Counted from the stretch's first letter, positions 17,404 to 31,438 are shown. The stretch is DNA of 64,000 nt from Gemmobacter nectariphilus (GCA_020721445.1 DYMU01000003.1:1-64000), one strand, 5' to 3'. Program-made: numbers and translations. Notes: a model not told the origin generated them from the letters alone.

Positions 17404-18744
17404 ATGCGTCTGTCGCGCTATTTTCTGCCCGTTCTGAAGGAAAATCCGTCCGAGGCGCAGATCGTCTCGCACCGCTACATGTTGCGGGCTGGCATGATCA
17501 AGCAACAGGCGGCGGGCATCTATTCCTGGTTGCCGCTGGGCTACCGCGTGCTGAAGCGGATCGAGCAGATCGTGCACGAGGAACAGGTGCGCGCAGGCCA
17601 TATTCCGTTGCTGATGCCAACCCTGCAACCTGCTGATTTGTGGCGCGAATCCGGTCGCTATGATGATTACGGCCAGGAAATGCTGCGCATCAAGGACCGC
17701 CACGACCGTGACATGCTGTATGGCCCCACCAATGAGGAGATGATCACCGACATCTTCCGCGCCCATGTCGGCAGCTACAAGGATCTGCCGATGACGCTCT
17801 ACCACATCCAGTGGAAGTTCCGTGACGAGGTGCGTCCGCGTTTCGGTGTGATGCGCGGGCGCGAGTTCCTGATGAAGGACGGCTACAACTTTGACATTGG
17901 CCGCGACGCCGCCCTGCACGCCTACAACCGCCACATGGTCAGCTACCTGCGCACCTACGAACGCATGGGCCTGACCGCCATCCCGATGCGCGCCGCCTCT
18001 GGCCCCATTGGTGGCGATAATACCCATGAATTTCTGGTACTTGCCAGCACGGGCGAGTCAGAGGTGTTCTACGATCAGGCGGTGACCGATCTGAAACTGG
18101 GCAGCCGCGACGTGGATTACGACAACCGCGCCGAGGTGGAAGGGATTTGTAAAGAGTTCACCACACTCTATGCCCGCACCGACGAGACCCACGACGCCAC
18201 CCTGTTCGACCAGATCCCCGAAGACCGCCGCCGCGTTGGCCGGGGCATCGAGGTCGGGCAGATTTTCTACTTCGGCACCAAATACTCGGCGTCGATGGGC
18301 GCTTTGGTGGTGAACGACAAGGGTGAGCGTGTGCCGGTCGAAATGGGCAGCCATGGCATCGGCGTCAGTCGCCTGCTGGGCGCGATCATCGAGGCAAGCC
18401 ATGACGACAAGGGCATCATCTGGCCCGAAGGTGTGACGCCCTTCCCGGTCGGGATTGTCAACCTGAAACAAGGGGATAGCGGGACGGATGCGGCCTGTGA
18501 CGAACTTTACAAGGCGCTTGCGGCCAAGGGGCTTGAGGCGCTGTATGACGACCGCGAAGAGCGGGCAGGGGCGAAATTCGCCACCATGGACCTGATCGGC
18601 CTGCCGTGGCGTATCACCGTCGGCCCGCGCGGGTTGGCGGCGGGTGTGGTCGAATTGACCAGCCGCCGCAGTGGCCAGTCGGAGGAGATGTCGCCCGAGG
18701 CCGCAGTGGACCGTATTGCACAAATCTATGCGGCGCATCGCTGA
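17404..18744 (+). CDS. proS: Prolyl-tRNA synthetase (short alphaproteobacterial type)
   Basis: [61 protein letters not shown]. Confidence 0.96.
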   Translation: MRLSRYFLPVLKENPSEAQIVSHRYMLRAGMIKQQAAGIYSWLPLGYRVLKRIEQIVHEEQVRAGHIPLLMPTLQPADLWRESGRYDDYGQEMLRIKDRHDRDMLYGPTNEEMITDIFRAHVGSYKDLPMTLYHIQWKFRDEVRPRFGVMRGREFLMKDGYNFDIGRDAALHAYNRHMVSYLRTYERMGLTAIPMRAASGPIGGDNTHEFLVLASTGESEVFYDQAVTDLKLGSRDVDYDNRAEVEGICKEFTTLYARTDETHDATLFDQIPEDRRRVGRGIEVGQIFYFGTKYSASMGALVVNDKGERVPVEMGSHGIGVSRLLGAIIEASHDDKGIIWPEGVTPFPVGIVNLKQGDSGTDAACDELYKALAAKGLEALYDDREERAGAKFATMDLIGLPWRITVGPRGLAAGVVELTSRRSGQSEEMSPEAAVDRIAQIYAAHR

Positions 18745-18754
18745 GATATGGCAA

Positions 18755-18807
18755 CCGGGGGCTTCGCGCCCCCGGACCCCCGCGGGGTATTTGTGCCAAG
18801 AGGAAAC
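18755..18807 (+). terminator. Dispersed terminator-like element (hairpin ccgggggc-ttcgc-gcccccgg, then cggggtatttgtgccaagaggaaac) after proS
   Basis: Read directly; near-identical architecture at 37280-37325. Confidence 0.6.
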
Positions 18808-18924
18808 CGGCACGAACCAGGGCTGCATGCAGCGTTGCGATCTTACGCAACGTCACCGGGTTTCGCAGTTGACGCGGGTGCGGGATGGGCGATCATCCTG
18901 CGCTGTCAAAACCGAGAAGCCGTG

Positions 18925-19590
18925 ATGTCCTTGCCCGCCGACCACCCACGCCTGAAAAAGCGACCCTTCAGCCTGGAAGAGCTGGTGGCCGATGGCATTG
19001 TGCATACGCTTGCGCTGGTTGCCGGGATGATCGCGTTTTCGGTGCTGCTGGCCCATGTTCTGGCGCGGGCCGAGTTTGGCCAGTTTGCCGCGCTAAGTGT
19101 TTATGCGGCGGGGTTCTTTCTGCTTTTCGGCTTTTCCTTGGCCTATAACATGGCACCGCCTTCGGCGTTGAAGTGGCTGTTGCGGCGGTTTGATCACTCG
19201 TCCATTTATGTCATGATTGCCGGGACTTACACAGCCATTTTGGCGCAGCTTCCGGGGTCGACGCTGGTGTGGCTGGTGGGTGGGGTGGTCTGGGCCGGGA
19301 CGGTTTTGGGCGTTGCGGTGAAACTTGCCTTGCCGGGGCGGTATGACGGGCTGTCGCTTTTGGCCTATCTGGCGCTGGGGGCGATGATGCTGCTGGCAAT
19401 TGGCCCGATGCGGGCCGGGTTGCCGGGGCCTGCGCTTTGGCTTTTGCTGGCAGGTGGGCTGACCTATGTCGCCGGGGTAGGGTTCTACAAATGGCATGCC
19501 TTGCGGTTTCACAACGCCATCTGGCACCTGTGCGTCGCCATTGCGGCCGGCCTGCAATTTGCCGGCATCGCGATCAGCGTTACCGCGTAG
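18925..19590 (+). CDS. Hemolysin III / TrhA family membrane protein
   Basis: LEELVADGIVHTLALVAGMIAFSVLLAHV; SSIYVMIAGTYTAI; FYKWHALRFHNAIWHLCV. Confidence 0.88.
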   Translation: MSLPADHPRLKKRPFSLEELVADGIVHTLALVAGMIAFSVLLAHVLARAEFGQFAALSVYAAGFFLLFGFSLAYNMAPPSALKWLLRRFDHSSIYVMIAGTYTAILAQLPGSTLVWLVGGVVWAGTVLGVAVKLALPGRYDGLSLLAYLALGAMMLLAIGPMRAGLPGPALWLLLAGGLTYVAGVGFYKWHALRFHNAIWHLCVAIAAGLQFAGIAISVTA

Positions 19591-19687
19591 GGCCGATCCC
19601 GCCGACGTGAGCCGTATCCCTGCCGGTCGCCCTTGACGCGCCCAGCGGCAGCAGACAGTGTCGCGCCAAAACAAGACACAGGCAGAC

Positions 19688-20971
19688 ATGGCCCAGACAG
19701 CCCCCTTTTCGCGCTTTGAACGGATGATTGCCTGGCGCTATCTGCGCGCCCGCAGGGCAGAGGGCGGGGTCAGCGTGATGACCTGGATCAGCCTGATCGG
19801 CATCACCCTGGCGGTGTTTGCGCTGATCGCCACGCTGGCGGTGCGGGCCGGGTTCCGGGCCGAATTTGTGGATACCATTCTGGGCGCGAATGCCCATGTC
19901 ACGGTCTATGCCTCGGGGCGGGTTGATGCCAATGGCGTGACGGTCAAGGGTTTTTCCGACTATGCCGAGCGTGCTGCGGCCCTTGCCGCCGTGCCGGGGG
20001 TGACGCGGGCCGCGCCGATGATCCGCGGTCAGGTGATGGTGTCCAGTCAGGGCGCCACCAACGGCGCCGAGGTTTATGGCCTGACTGTGGAGGATCTGAA
20101 AACCATCCCCCGGGTCGGGCTTGGGGCCGAGGCCTATGGCGAGATTGACCGCTTTGACGAGGGCATTGCGGTGGGGTCCATTCTGGCGCGCGAGTTGGGG
20201 GTCACGGTGGGCGACAAGGTGCGTGTCATCTCGCCCAACGGGGTGAAGACCGCCTTTGGCACCAGCCCGCGCGTCAATGCCTATGAGGTGGTCTATGTCT
20301 TTACCGCCGGGCGCTATGACATTGACAAGACACGGCTTTACATGCCTTTCGCGCAGGCGCAGGAATATTTCAACCGCGAAGGCTTTGCCGATGAGTTCGA
20401 GGTTATGGTCGATAACCCCGACGACATTGACCGCTTTGCCGCGCCCCTGCTGGCCGCGGGTGGCGACGATGCAATCCTGTGGACATGGCGTGACAGTTCG
20501 GGGGCCTTCCTGCGGGCGCTTGATATGGAAGACAACATCATGTTCGTGATCTTGTCGATCCTGGTGCTGATCGCCACCATGAACATCATCTCGGGGCTGA
20601 TCATGCTGGTCAAGAACAAGGGGCGCGACATCGGCATCCTGCGCACCATCGGGTTGACCGAAGGCGCGGTGCTGCGGGTGTTTTTCATGTGCGGCGCGTT
20701 CACCGGCATTGTCGGCACTGTGGCGGGGGTGGCTTTGGGTTGTCTGTTCGCACTGTATATCGACCCGATCTTTTCGGCGGTGAATTACCTTGCCGGGGGC
20801 GGGGTCTGGGATGCCTCGATCCGCGGCATCTATGCCCTGCCGGCCAAGCTGCAATGGGGCGATGTGTTGTCGGCGGTGTCGCTGTCGCTGGGCCTGTCGT
20901 TCATCGTGACGATCTTTCCCGCCCGTCGCGCCGCCCGCATGAACCCGGTCGAGGCGTTGCGTTATGAATAA
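19688..20971 (+). CDS. lolC: Lipoprotein-releasing ABC transporter permease (LolC/E family)
   Basis: [70 protein letters not shown]. Confidence 0.92.
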   Translation: MAQTAPFSRFERMIAWRYLRARRAEGGVSVMTWISLIGITLAVFALIATLAVRAGFRAEFVDTILGANAHVTVYASGRVDANGVTVKGFSDYAERAAALAAVPGVTRAAPMIRGQVMVSSQGATNGAEVYGLTVEDLKTIPRVGLGAEAYGEIDRFDEGIAVGSILARELGVTVGDKVRVISPNGVKTAFGTSPRVNAYEVVYVFTAGRYDIDKTRLYMPFAQAQEYFNREGFADEFEVMVDNPDDIDRFAAPLLAAGGDDAILWTWRDSSGAFLRALDMEDNIMFVILSILVLIATMNIISGLIMLVKNKGRDIGILRTIGLTEGAVLRVFFMCGAFTGIVGTVAGVALGCLFALYIDPIFSAVNYLAGGGVWDASIRGIYALPAKLQWGDVLSAVSLSLGLSFIVTIFPARRAARMNPVEALRYE

Positions 20972-21650
20972 CGCGGCCGCCCTTGCGCTGGAATTGACCG
21001 GCATCGAAAAGGTCTACAACCGGGGCAAGCCGTCTGAAGTGACGGTGCTGCGCGGGGCGTCGATTGCGGTGAAACCCGGCGAAGTGGTGGCACTGGTCGC
21101 CCCGTCTGGCGCGGGAAAATCGACGCTGCTGCACATCGCAGGTCTGCTGGATACGCCGGACGCAGGCACGGTTCGCCTGAATGGCCGCGACATGGCCGGG
21201 CTGAACGATGCCGCGCGCACCGAGGTGCGGCGCGCCGATGTCGGCTTTATCTATCAGTTTCACCACCTGCTGCCCGAGTTTTCGGCGCTGGAAAACATCG
21301 TCATCCCGCAGCTTGCCAATGGGGTGTCCGAGGCGCAGGCACGGGCCCGCGCGATGGACCTGCTGACCCGTGTGGGTGTGGGCCCGCGTGCCGACCATCG
21401 CCCGGCGGCCCTGTCGGGGGGCGAGCAGCAACGGGTGGCGTTCTGCCGGGCCATGGCCAATGCGCCGCGCCTGCTTTTGGCCGATGAACCCACCGGCAAC
21501 CTTGATCCGGCCACGTCGGACAAGGTGTTTGCGGCGCTGATGGATCTGGTGCGTGTCACCGGCCTTGCGGCGCTGATTGCCACGCACAACATGGACCTTG
21601 CCGCCCGGATGGACCGGATCGTGCGGCTGGATCAGGGCCGCGTGGCCTGA
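20964..21650 (+). CDS. lolD: Lipoprotein-releasing ABC transporter ATP-binding protein
   Basis: Walker [10 protein letters not shown], signature [15 protein letters not shown], Walker [13 protein letters not shown]; overlaps lolC. Confidence 0.95.
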   Translation: MNNAAALALELTGIEKVYNRGKPSEVTVLRGASIAVKPGEVVALVAPSGAGKSTLLHIAGLLDTPDAGTVRLNGRDMAGLNDAARTEVRRADVGFIYQFHHLLPEFSALENIVIPQLANGVSEAQARARAMDLLTRVGVGPRADHRPAALSGGEQQRVAFCRAMANAPRLLLADEPTGNLDPATSDKVFAALMDLVRVTGLAALIATHNMDLAARMDRIVRLDQGRVA

Positions 21651-21735
21651 GCGTGACCCAAGGGACGCGGCCAACAGCGGCCTTGCGCCGCGCGGCTGTC
21701 ACTGTCACCCTTGGCAAAAAAAGAGGAGGCCACCG

Positions 21736-22152
21736 ATGCATACCCCGACCCGCCTGATCCCGCTGGCTGTGGCGCTGGCACTTGGGGCCTGCGTGCTGGC
21801 GGCCCCCCCCGAGCCAGAGCCGACGGGGGCGCAGGATTTTGCCGATTATTGCGCGTCATGCCATGGGCTGTCGGGCAAGGGCGATGGTGCCCTGGCCAAG
21901 ACGCTGGAGCATCGCCCCGCCGACCTGACCCGCCTTGCGCGGAGCAATGGCGGCACATTCCCGACCACGCAGGTGATGGCGAAAATCTGGGGCTATACCG
22001 GGGGCAAGGGTGGGTCCGACATCATGCCGAACTTTGGCCCGCTTCTGGACAGTGACACCATCCCTTATGATGGTGGCGATGGCATCATGACGCCGACACC
22101 GCTGCGACTTGTCCAGATCGCCGAGCATCTGAAGACGCTGCAAGTCAAGTGA
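21736..22152 (+). CDS. c-type cytochrome, lipoprotein-like signal
   Basis: CASCH heme motif; ALGAC lipobox-like N-terminus. Confidence 0.87.
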   Translation: MHTPTRLIPLAVALALGACVLAAPPEPEPTGAQDFADYCASCHGLSGKGDGALAKTLEHRPADLTRLARSNGGTFPTTQVMAKIWGYTGGKGGSDIMPNFGPLLDSDTIPYDGGDGIMTPTPLRLVQIAEHLKTLQVK

Positions 22153-22322
22153 TCCGCCGGTCACTGCGATGGCCCGTGCCTTGTGCGATCGTCGGGGCAA
22201 GGGGGCCTTGCGTGCGGCTGCATCTGGCAAGGTCCGGGCGGCAACAGCCATGGCGCCGCCTGTGACGCGCTGGGGTCCACCGCCACCTGACACTTGCGGC
22301 ACGGGCCTTTCGCTTTGGTCGA

Positions 22323-23018
22323 TCAGCGGCTTGTGTCGCCTTGCGCAACGGTCAGCGGTGGCGGGGTTGCCGCGATTTCCAGCACCAGTTTGCGGCGCAC
22401 GGCCTCGGCAAAGGTGGCCCTGCTGGTTGCGGCCACCACAAATGCGCCGGGGCCGCCGATGATCTGCGCCTCATAGGCTGCGACAAGGTCTGCCGCCCGA
22501 CCGTCGCGCAGGATCGGCAGCCCGTTGATGGTGATGCCGGCCGCCAGCACCTGGGCCCGCGCGTCGGAAATGCGGGGGCCGCTGAAATTGCCGACCGAGT
22601 CGCCCGAGAAGTCGATGACCTGCCGCAGGCTGGTGATCCGGTTTTCCTCGATCAGCCGCTTGCCCTCGATCAGTGCAGCGCCGATCGCGTTGCGCCCATA
22701 GGCCATGCGCGGCGGGTCCAGCAGGCGTGCGGCAAACGCCTGCGCCGCGGCCTCGCCGTCAATCACCGTCCAGTCGACCACCACCGCCTGATTGGCCGCC
22801 CATTCCACATAGGTGATGGCAATCGTGCCGGTCATCGTCGAAGAGATGGCGTAGAGCACTTCGGGGCTGGTGGTCGCGGTGGCGTATCCCTGGCGTTGAA
22901 ACTCGATCTCCTCTTCGTCGATCGAGCCAGAGGCATCGGCCAGAAGCACAAGCTCCAAGTCCACCTCTTGCGCTGCAAGGGGGAGGGGGACGAACAGCAA
23001 GGGGATCAAAGCGCGCAT
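22323..23018 (-). CDS. DUF1194 / VWA-like secreted protein
   Basis: VDLELVLLADASGSIDEEEIEFQRQGYATAT; MIDAS-like DASGS. Confidence 0.83.
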   Translation of the reverse strand: MRALIPLLFVPLPLAAQEVDLELVLLADASGSIDEEEIEFQRQGYATATTSPEVLYAISSTMTGTIAITYVEWAANQAVVVDWTVIDGEAAAQAFAARLLDPPRMAYGRNAIGAALIEGKRLIEENRITSLRQVIDFSGDSVGNFSGPRISDARAQVLAAGITINGLPILRDGRAADLVAAYEAQIIGGPGAFVVAATSRATFAEAVRRKLVLEIAATPPPLTVAQGDTSR

Positions 23019-23172
23019 GGACCCAAGGCTAACAGTCGCGCGCGAAAGCCGGGATCACGATGGCGTGGGGTTGGGGGAACCGGCCACGACTGCACCAAAA
23101 CGCGGGGCGAATCCCGCCCTGCGGCGACCCGTGCGGGAAATGCGCCGCTGGCACCCCCCGCAGCAGTTCGAC

Positions 23173-23304
23173 TTACCTGATCTTCTTGCCCGCGATGGTC
23201 GTGCCATCCTTGCTGGGGCTGGCATTGGCGGTGGCCAGAACCTTGGGCACTTCCTTCTTCGGCTTTTTGGCTTCCTTGCCACCCTTGTTTTTTTCTTTGG
23301 ACAT
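23173..23304 (-). CDS. Small Lys-rich basic protein, 43 aa
   Basis: MSKEKNKGGKEAKKPKKEVPKVLATANASPSKDGTTIAGKKIR within a longer ORF in the track; aaggttc..aaagggaacagg context upstream. Confidence 0.6.
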   Translation of the reverse strand: MSKEKNKGGKEAKKPKKEVPKVLATANASPSKDGTTIAGKKIR

Positions 23305-23504
23305 GACCTGTTCCCTTTGTGCCAAGGTTCCTGTCGGCCCATGCCGACGGGATCGCTGCCGTCGGAGGGCGCTTTGGGGCGCAGGTCCGGCAGGCATCAG
23401 GGGCTGTCCCCGCACATGGTGCGGATGCAGAGCCTGTGAACGCAAGATGGGGGGTTGGGGTGCAGAAGGCAAGGGGGCGCGTCTCTACGGCGCCCCGCCG
23501 TCAT

Positions 23505-23744
23505 TCAGAGGCACAGAAAAAGGTATTCCGTTTGATAATTTGGCAGCTCGCGGGTGGACGCCCCTTCGGCCTTCTTTCCGACCTTGCCGCAAATACGTGC
23601 GGCCTCAGCCTTCGTTTCAGCGCTTGGCGCACGGCCTCCGAAGGATTCCTGGATTTTGACGCTTGATCCGTTGAAATCTGAAACGACCGGAGTGGTGACA
23701 CACCCGGACAAGGCAACAACCGAAAGTATACAAGCTTTCTTCAT
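23505..23744 (-). CDS. Putative small lipoprotein, 79 aa
   Basis: MKKACILSVVALSGCVTT lipobox. Confidence 0.7.
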   Translation of the reverse strand: MKKACILSVVALSGCVTTPVVSDFNGSSVKIQESFGGRAPSAETKAEAARICGKVGKKAEGASTRELPNYQTEYLFLCL

Positions 23745-24031
23745 GGGATTCCCAGTTTATATGTGTCTTTATAGCGTTCCTCGAAGGACGTGAAAGAAGT
23801 GTCAATAATCAAGCGGCATGTTGTTGAATTCTTGCATGCGGCATCGCGTGACCGCGTGCTCCACATGCCTGTGACATTGCAATACTCTTAGCTTGGGTTG
23901 TCGCTCGCTGCCTGAATCGCATCCGCTTTGTCGACAAGGCGATCCAAGGGTCAAGGCCGAGGCGTGCCCCGACACCGCGCAAGGCCGGGCTAACCCCGTC
24001 GCTGCGTCGCGTGACGAACACCCAGCCCAAA

Positions 24032-27361
<3,330 letters not shown>

Positions 27362-27557
27362 GGTCGTGGCCCCTGTCCATGGCTGATCCCGGTGCATTGG
27401 CCCCGGGCTCGCGGATTCGTGTGTCTGCGCAAATTGACGGGGGTTTAGGGGGTTGCCCGGCCCTGCGCAACCCTTTGCGAAAGGCTCGGGGCCGACCTGT
27501 TCGGCGCGGGGGCTGCGTGCTAGTTGATGGTGCGGACAAACCGGCGGACGTCTGGCG

Positions 27558-28697
27558 ATGATTGTGGTGGAATATGGCCCGGGCGGGCATGCGGTGGCGT
27601 TTGAGCGCCCTTTGGCGCTGTTCGTGGCCGAGCACGCCGATGACGTCGCCGTGGCGCTTGCGGCCGCCGAGGCGGCGCGGGCGGCAGGGGCGTGGATCGC
27701 CGGATACATCGCCTATGAGGCGGGCTATGCGCTGGAGCCGCGACTGGCGGCGCAGATGCCCAAGGCGCGGCGCGGTCCGCTGGTGTGTCTGGCGGCGTTT
27801 GACGGGCCGGGTAACGCGGGCGCGGCTCTGGACGCGGCGGCGGATCAAGGCCGCAAGGTGCGGCTGGGGCCGCTGTCGCCGTGTGTCGCGCGCAGGGACT
27901 ATGCGGCGGCTTTTGCGCGGGTGCAGGGCTATATCGCGGCGGGCGATTGCTATCAGATCAATCTGACCTTTCCGATGGCAAGCCGGCTTGAGGCTGGCAC
28001 GGCGCTGGGCCTTTATGGCGCGTTGCGGCAGGGTCAGCCGGTGGGGTTCGGGGCCTTTGTCGATCTGGGCGTGGGGCCGGTGGTGGTATCGCGCAGCCCC
28101 GAGTTGTTCTTTCGTGTGACGGACGGTCTGATCGAAAGCCGCCCGATGAAAGGCACGGCCCCCCGGTCGGACGATCCGGTTGAGGATGCCTGGCTGGCGG
28201 GCGAATTGCACGCAAGCGAAAAGGCACGGGCCGAGAACCTGATGATCGTGGATCTGCTCCGCAACGACATTGCGCGGATGGCGCAGGTCGGGTCGGTCAA
28301 GGTGCCCGAGTTGTTCGCGGTAGAAAGCTATGCCACCGTGCATCAGATGAGCAGCCGGGTGCAGGGGCGGCTGTTGCCGGGGGCCGTGCTGCCCAGCCTG
28401 ATGGCGGCGCTGTTTCCCTGTGGGTCGGTGACGGGCGCGCCGAAGATCCGCGCGATGCAGATCATTGCCGAGGTCGAGACCGAGCCGCGCGGCGTCTATT
28501 GCGGGGCCATCGGCTGGGCCGCGCCGGGCGGCGATCAGTGCTGGTCGGTTGCCATTCGCACCGCGCGGGTCTGGCCGGACGGCGAGGTGCGGCTGAACGT
28601 GGGTGGTGGGGTGGTCTACGATTCCACCGAAGACGGCGAATGGGAGGAGGCGCTTTGGAAAGCGCGCTACGCATTGGCGCTGGTGAACCGGGGCTGA
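27558..28697 (+). CDS. pabB: Aminodeoxychorismate synthase component I
   Basis: [21 protein letters not shown]-type, [41 protein letters not shown] motifs. Confidence 0.92.
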   Translation: MIVVEYGPGGHAVAFERPLALFVAEHADDVAVALAAAEAARAAGAWIAGYIAYEAGYALEPRLAAQMPKARRGPLVCLAAFDGPGNAGAALDAAADQGRKVRLGPLSPCVARRDYAAAFARVQGYIAAGDCYQINLTFPMASRLEAGTALGLYGALRQGQPVGFGAFVDLGVGPVVVSRSPELFFRVTDGLIESRPMKGTAPRSDDPVEDAWLAGELHASEKARAENLMIVDLLRNDIARMAQVGSVKVPELFAVESYATVHQMSSRVQGRLLPGAVLPSLMAALFPCGSVTGAPKIRAMQIIAEVETEPRGVYCGAIGWAAPGGDQCWSVAIRTARVWPDGEVRLNVGGGVVYDSTEDGEWEEALWKARYALALVNRG

Positions 28698-29266
28698 AGC
28701 TGATCGAGACGATGCGCTGGGACGGCGCGCGGGTGCCGCTGTGGCCGCTGCACCATGCCCGGTTATCGGCCGGGGCGGCGGCCTTGGGCTGGGCGGTGCC
28801 CAAGGTTGCGGTCGCGGGGCCCAAGGGGCAGGCGGCGCGGTTGCGGCTGACGCTGGACGCCGCAGGTGCGGTTCAGGTCGAGGTGGGCGAGGTGCCGCCT
28901 GCCAAGGATATCTGGCGCGTCGGTCTGGCGGCAGAGCGGTTGGCGTCGGACGATCCGTGGCTGGGCGTGAAATCCACCCGGCGCGGGGCCTATGATCGGG
29001 CGCGCGCAAGCCTGGCCGATGGTCTGGACGAGGCCTTGCTTTTGAACGAGCAGGACGAGGTCTGCGACGGCACCATCACCACGCTGTTCTTTGACCGTGG
29101 TGCGGGGATGCGCACGCCGCCGCTGGCCTGCGGGCTGTTGCCGGGGGTCTTGCGCGCGTCGCTGGCCTGCCCGGAAGAGGTGCTGCTGGCAGCAGACCTG
29201 CCGCATGTGCGGCTGTGGCTGGGCAACGCGTTGCGCGGACTGTCAAGGGCGGTTTGGCTGGGCTGA
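28655..29266 (+). CDS. pabC: Class IV aminotransferase / aminodeoxychorismate lyase-like
   Basis: [43 protein letters not shown]; likely TTG start after ggaggagg inside pabB. Confidence 0.78.
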   Translation: MESALRIGAGEPGLKLIETMRWDGARVPLWPLHHARLSAGAAALGWAVPKVAVAGPKGQAARLRLTLDAAGAVQVEVGEVPPAKDIWRVGLAAERLASDDPWLGVKSTRRGAYDRARASLADGLDEALLLNEQDEVCDGTITTLFFDRGAGMRTPPLACGLLPGVLRASLACPEEVLLAADLPHVRLWLGNALRGLSRAVWLG

Positions 29267-29272
29267 CCGGGG

Positions 29273-29303
29273 GCCTCCGGCGGGAGTATTTTGCAAGCAG
29301 CAA
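29273..29303 (+). terminator. Dispersed terminator-like element after pabC (gcctccggcgggagtattttgcaagcagcaa)
   Basis: Read directly; same family as 2162-2192, 4943-4973, 4995-5016. Confidence 0.6.
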
Positions 29304-29313
29304 TCCGGCGCGG

Positions 29314-29799
29314 TTACAGCGGTTTGACAAGGCGGTGCAGGGTGTGGGGGTGACCGTGGCTGTCGTGCCGCGAAAGCCCGGTGGGGCGATACCCCATGCG
29401 CGACCAGAACGCCGCGCCGCGAGTGTTGGCCTCGAGCACCGCGAGGTAGAGGTTGGGCGCGCCTGCCGCACGGGCAAGCCTTTCGATATGGCGCAGGAAC
29501 GCCGCGCCATTGCCCTGTGACCGGGCCTGCGGGGCCAGGATCATCAGGCCAAGGTAGGCGTCGTTTGGCGCAGGAAAGCCGAAGGACAACTCGGCCACGC
29601 CGGACAGGGTGCCGTTCAGGAACAGGCCAAGCCGGTGCGAGGCCGCAGGGTCGCAGCCCGGCGGCGTGCCGGTGAACACATCGTCGGTCTCCTCGGGGCC
29701 GGGGGCGCGGCCCTTCCACAGCTGAAAATAATCCTGCGCCTTGGCCAGCAGGGCCGCCACGGCAGCACGGTCACCCAGCGGGTCAAGCGCGCGGATCAT
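29314..29799 (-). CDS. GNAT family N-acetyltransferase
   Basis: LGLMILAPQARSQGNGAAFLRHIERLARAAGAPNLYLAVLEANTRGAAFWSRMGY. Confidence 0.85.
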   Translation of the reverse strand: MIRALDPLGDRAAVAALLAKAQDYFQLWKGRAPGPEETDDVFTGTPPGCDPAASHRLGLFLNGTLSGVAELSFGFPAPNDAYLGLMILAPQARSQGNGAAFLRHIERLARAAGAPNLYLAVLEANTRGAAFWSRMGYRPTGLSRHDSHGHPHTLHRLVKPL

Positions 29800-30003
29800 C
29801 GGGGGTGGGGCCTGCAACCGGGGGTCGGCAGCGCCGCGTGGCAAGAGCGCGTGTCGGGGGCGAAGGTCGCGTTAAAGAGGTGGCCCAGAAGGCGGAGCGG
29901 TCCACCATCCGGGCGCGTGGGGCGCCCTGGGGTGCTTTCAGCCGCCCGGTCAAGGCCACCCCCAGCCCGACCACGGCCGACAGGGCGATTGCCGCGGTCA
30001 CGG

Positions 30004-30408
30004 TCAGACCTGTTCCAGTTCGATCAGGCAGCCGTTGAAATCCTTGGGATGCAGGAACAGCACGGGCTTGCCGTGTGCCCCGATCTTCGGCTGCCCGCTG
30101 CCAAGGACCCGCGCGCCCGAGGCTTGCAGCGTGTCGCGGGCGGCAAGGATATCGTCCACCTCATAGCAGATGTGGTGAATGCCCCCTGCGGGGTTCTTGT
30201 CCAGAAAGCCCTGGATCGGCGAGTTTTCACCCAAGGGGGCAAGCAGCTCGATCTTGGTGTTGGGCAGATCGATGAAGACCACTCTTACCCCATGGTCGGG
30301 TTCATCTTGCGGCGGGCGCACAGCCGCGCCAAGGGGGCCTGCGTATTGCGCGGCGGCGGCGGTCAGGTCGGGCACGGCAATGGCAACATGGTTCAGGCGA
30401 CCGATCAT
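30004..30408 (-). CDS. mce: Methylmalonyl-CoA epimerase
   Basis: MIGRLNHVAIAVPDLTAAAAQY...KIELLAPLGENSPIQGFLDKNPAGGIHHICYEVDDI. Confidence 0.92.
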   Translation of the reverse strand: MIGRLNHVAIAVPDLTAAAAQYAGPLGAAVRPPQDEPDHGVRVVFIDLPNTKIELLAPLGENSPIQGFLDKNPAGGIHHICYEVDDILAARDTLQASGARVLGSGQPKIGAHGKPVLFLHPKDFNGCLIELEQV

Positions 30409-30557
30409 TGGGGGCTCCTGTTCTGGGTCAGCGCGGTTATGCGGGCAGGGCGGTGCCGTGGCAAGAGGCGGACCTTGGGGTGGGCGCATGTTTTTCGCAA
30501 CGCGTTCAGCGGATGTTAGGATGTGTTGTGCAAAGGTTCGGGCAGACCGCCGCAAGG

Positions 30558-31280
30558 ATGGGAACCCCAGACGTGCCGAACCCGTCGATCCCGCCGCCGT
30601 ATTTTCTGCCGCCGGGCGTGGCGCCGCCCGATGCGGGCGCACTGCCCCTGTCAGGGTTGACGGTGCTGTTGGTTGAAGACAGCCGTTTTGCCTCTGATGC
30701 CTTGCGTCTGATGTGCCACCGGTCGGGTGCGCGGCTGCGGCGCGCAGCGACGATGGCGCAGGCTCGGGCGCATCTGCAGGTCTATCACCCGGATGTGGTG
30801 ATCATTGACCTTGGCTTGCCGGATGGGCGGGGGGATATGCTGATCCGCGAACTTGTTCTCGCGCGACAGGGCTCGGTCGTGCTTGGTCTGTCGGGTGATC
30901 CGGGTGGGCAATGCCTGGCCCTGGCGGCCGGGGCGGTCGGGTTTCTGGAAAAACCGATTGCGGGGTTGGGCGCGTTTCAGCGGGCGGTGCTGCGGCATGT
31001 GCCGGGCCGCTTTGCCCCGACCGTGGCGCAGGACGGCAAGTCTGTGCCGGGTGATCGGCTGGCGTTGCATGACGATCTTGCCCATGCAGATGATCTGATG
31101 TCTCTGTCGCCCGACGAACCCGCCCGTCGGTATCTCGCGGGGTTTGTTGCGGGTGTGGCGCGCAGCGCTGGCGATGTCGATCTGGCCACGGCGGCACGCG
31201 CAGCGGCCTTGGCCGAGGACGCCTTGCCGCAGTTGCGGCAGATCGTCAGGCAACGGCTGGCCGCGCAAATCTGTTTGTAG
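30558..31280 (+). CDS. Response regulator receiver-domain protein
   Basis: LTVLLVEDSRFASDALRLMCHRSG...PDVVIIDLGLPDGRGDMLIREL. Confidence 0.85.
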   Translation: MGTPDVPNPSIPPPYFLPPGVAPPDAGALPLSGLTVLLVEDSRFASDALRLMCHRSGARLRRAATMAQARAHLQVYHPDVVIIDLGLPDGRGDMLIRELVLARQGSVVLGLSGDPGGQCLALAAGAVGFLEKPIAGLGAFQRAVLRHVPGRFAPTVAQDGKSVPGDRLALHDDLAHADDLMSLSPDEPARRYLAGFVAGVARSAGDVDLATAARAAALAEDALPQLRQIVRQRLAAQICL

Positions 31281-31382
31281 ACCCGGTTGATGCCACGAAC
31301 AGAATGATGATGGGGCGGTGTGGTCAAGGCCTTGCGTCAGGCAAAACCCGCGCGCGCGGGTCTGGTGGATGCGCTCCGCGAG

Positions 31383-31438
31383 GGGGTATTTGGGCCAAGA
31401 GGAATGGGCCGGGTTTTCCTCTTGGCGGAAAATACCCC
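31383..31438. terminator. Inverted pair of terminator-like repeats between convergent genes
   Basis: ggggtatttgggccaagaggaa (31383-31404) faces ttcctcttggcggaaaatacccc (31416-31438). Confidence 0.6.

Noticed and set aside
19580-21004. 474-aa - strand ORF
   Set aside because: Antisense shadow of lolC.
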